A stretch of DNA of 5,055 nt from assembly GCA_910579335.1 (NCBI GenBank), contig CAJTUQ010000009.1:42994-48048 (forward strand), read 5' to 3'. The notes under the pieces were generated by a model. It ran no database searches and was not told the origin of the DNA. It worked only from the letters and a program-made list of their open reading frames with translations. A program made the translations under genes and the position numbers. Numbering within the stretch: the stretch's first letter is position 1; each line of letters starts with the position of its first letter. This stretch comes from an uncultured Dorea sp. Lineage in GTDB: Bacteria > Bacillota > Clostridia > Lachnospirales > Lachnospiraceae. Below, piece by piece: positions 3,949 through 5,055 of the stretch.

Positions 3949-5055
3949 ATGCTTTCCCGTAAGCGGTCTACCCTGCGGACAGTTTACGCTTTTTGCAACC
4001 GTGTAGCTCCATTTGAGGGGGAGCAGGTTCAAATACACATCTATATTCTCTCTATCATTGACGACCATCTTATCAAGTAGCTGCGTATAAAATTCATCTT
4101 CATATTCAATACCGCTAATAAGTTCGTCAATCCCTTTCTTTATATCTTCCATTAACTCCTGTTGCTTACGCTTTACAATTTGCTGCTTTTCAATACTCTC
4201 CATCATAGATCTTAAGCTGTCTATTTCGGCATCGTATTTTACTCTGAGAGCAGAAAATTCATCACGGTCAATATCACCGCTGGTATAAAGGTCAATTAAG
4301 TCGGTACGCTTTTTCTTTGCCGTTTCCGTTTTCTCTCTCAAAACATTTGTGTCTGCGCCTGTTACATCCATCGAAATAACCTTATGAATCATCTTGATTA
4401 AGTTATCGGATATTTTTTGGCGGTCAATGGTGAGCTGTTTGCAGACGAGAGACATAATGTGAACGGCTTCTTCATTGCGGATACTCATACCAGAACAGCC
4501 TTTCTTGTTTCCCGCTTTATCAATATGAGGGCTTCCGTGATTTGCTGCTTCGTAACAACGCCATGCTTTATATCTGCTGCCGTCTTTTCGGTTTTTATAT
4601 CTGGCGACATAGCTTGCGCCACATCTGCCGCACTTAATTTTCCCAGAAAACGGATAACGGTTGCTGTGTTTCGCTTTTCCCTCCTGTGAAAGAGATTTTT
4701 CATCCAAAATGCGGTTTGCCTTATCGAAAAGCTCACGGGAGATAATCGGCTCATGATGGTCTTTGATAATCACAAATTCTTCTTGCCCGAGGTTTACTTT
4801 CTTTTCATGGGATAGAAAGTCTGGCGTATAAGTTTTTTTCTGAACTAAATCACCGCAGTATTTTTCATTGCGGATAACACGGAGAATGACTGTGTTCTGC
4901 CATTCTTTTACACGCATGGGCTGAATGCCCTCCTCCCGAAGCTCACGAGCAATCACATGCGTTCCTTTCCCCTCATTTACAAACTTATGAAAGATAAGAC
5001 GGACAACTTTTGCCCCCTCCTCATTAATATACATTTTGCCGTCTTTCACATCGTA
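3883..5055 (-). CDS. Large serine recombinase, C-terminal 390 residues (N-terminal catalytic domain off the right edge)
   Basis: The frame is open to the right edge and reads YDVKDGKMYINEEGAKVV from the first visible residue, the typical start of the Recombinase domain just after the resolvase-type catalytic domain. Visible parts, in fragment numbering: Recombinase domain about 1-105 (VVRLIFHKFVNEGKGTHVIA, RNEKYCGD); zinc ribbon about 135-190 with Cys142, Cys145, Cys167 and Cys187 (KCGRCGASY... WRCYE... KKGCSG); a charged, probably coiled-coil stretch about 235-305; and a C-terminal tail ending at 3885. The enzyme class cuts and rejoins att sites through a serine nucleophile, which is outside the window, as are its start and promoter. 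Full length would be around 540 residues. A GTG at 5049 is not the start. The gene converges on the cotJC fragment, overlapping its chimeric tail, as spoIVCA does relative to spoIVCB in B. subtilis skin. No frameshift or stop is seen, so the enzyme may be functional. Confidence 0.92.
   Translation of the reverse strand, partial: YDVKDGKMYINEEGAKVVRLIFHKFVNEGKGTHVIARELREEGIQPMRVKEWQNTVILRVIRNEKYCGDLVQKKTYTPDFLSHEKKVNLGQEEFVIIKDHHEPIISRELFDKANRILDEKSLSQEGKAKHSNRYPFSGKIKCGRCGASYVARYKNRKDGSRYKAWRCYEAANHGSPHIDKAGNKKGCSGMSIRNEEAVHIMSLVCKQLTIDRQKISDNLIKMIHKVISMDVTGADTNVLREKTETAKKKRTDLIDLYTSGDIDRDEFSALRVKYDAEIDSLRSMMESIEKQQIVKRKQQELMEDIKKGIDELISGIEYEDEFYTQLLDKMVVNDRENIDVYLNLLPLKWSYTVAKSVNCPQGRPLTGKHLLEASPHTERKKAGAPEVEHF
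3932..3958. repeat. Imperfect hairpin and short palindromes at the element edge
   Basis: GGGGAAGC (3932-3939) pairs with GCTTTCCC (3951-3958), with one G-T pair and an 11-base loop. Within it is the perfect palindrome GGAAGCTTCC (3934-3943), and nearby is GGGGCCCC (3902-3909). All lie in the last codons of the recombinase gene, 20-85 bases inside the junction. They may be recombinase-binding sequence, a transcription stop for the convergent units, or chance; no T-run follows at once on either strand. Confidence 0.3.

Larger units (their letters stand above)
3874..5055. mobile_element. Left end of a serine-recombinase element (skin-like or prophage/ICE) inserted in cotJC
   Basis: From the cotJC break to the window edge the only gene is a large serine recombinase, pointing back toward the break. 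This is the usual position for the integrase of an element integrated by site-specific recombination. The cargo, size and other end are not visible, so prophage, integrative conjugative element and skin-like element cannot be told apart. Confidence 0.75.

Noticed and set aside
4417..4754. Open frames on both strands inside the recombinase gene
   Set aside because: They are out of frame with the zinc-ribbon and coiled-coil coding sequence and lack recognisable content.
1..5055. tRNA or rRNA genes, CRISPR arrays, insertion-sequence terminal repeats
   Set aside because: I saw no cloverleaf-like, rRNA-like, regularly spaced repeat or IS-end sequence in the window.

Overview
The window looks like the chromosome of an endospore-forming, low-to-mid GC Firmicute, most likely a Lachnospiraceae-type Clostridia. 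The evidence is a cotJ spore-coat operon, an FtsW/SpoVE-type glycosyltransferase, a DegV protein, strong AAGGAGG-like ribosome binding sites and a typical sigma-A promoter. The species cannot be named from sequence alone.

Layout, left to right. Positions 1-369 (minus strand) hold the 5' part of an ECF-like sigma factor gene that runs off the left edge. Positions 370-500 carry its ribosome binding site and AT-rich leader. An intrinsic terminator at 501-531 ends the next minus-strand unit, which is a DegV fatty-acid-binding protein (859-1698) followed by an 84-aa single-span membrane protein (545-799). The degV leader holds a perfect 8-bp inverted repeat abutting the Shine-Dalgarno. Positions 1818-2975 (minus) encode a complete 385-aa FtsW/RodA/SpoVE-family protein with a sigma-A promoter at 3000-3028. 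Back to back with it, a promoter of the mother-cell sporulation type (-10 CATACACTA) drives cotJA-cotJB-cotJC on the plus strand from 3110.

The most notable feature is at about 3874-3880. The third gene, cotJC, matches its family (Mn-catalase-like coat protein) only for its first 62-64 codons. It stops matching at the conserved TDIG(T/S)E motif. From there the DNA belongs to a different element, whose first gene is a large serine recombinase on the minus strand (3883-5055, N-terminal catalytic domain beyond the right edge). Its stop codon lies only a few bases from the junction. A large serine recombinase placed at the edge of an element that splits a sporulation gene, and transcribed toward the 5' half of that gene, resembles the B. 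subtilis skin element (spoIVCA/sigK) in layout. I infer an attL junction of an integrated element, possibly one that excises in the mother cell to rebuild cotJC. The other junction and the rest of cotJC are outside the window, so excision remains a hypothesis.

Functionally, the right half links sporulation (cotJ coat genes) to a possible programmed DNA rearrangement. The left half holds housekeeping and envelope functions: cell-wall synthesis, fatty-acid binding and a stress-type sigma factor.
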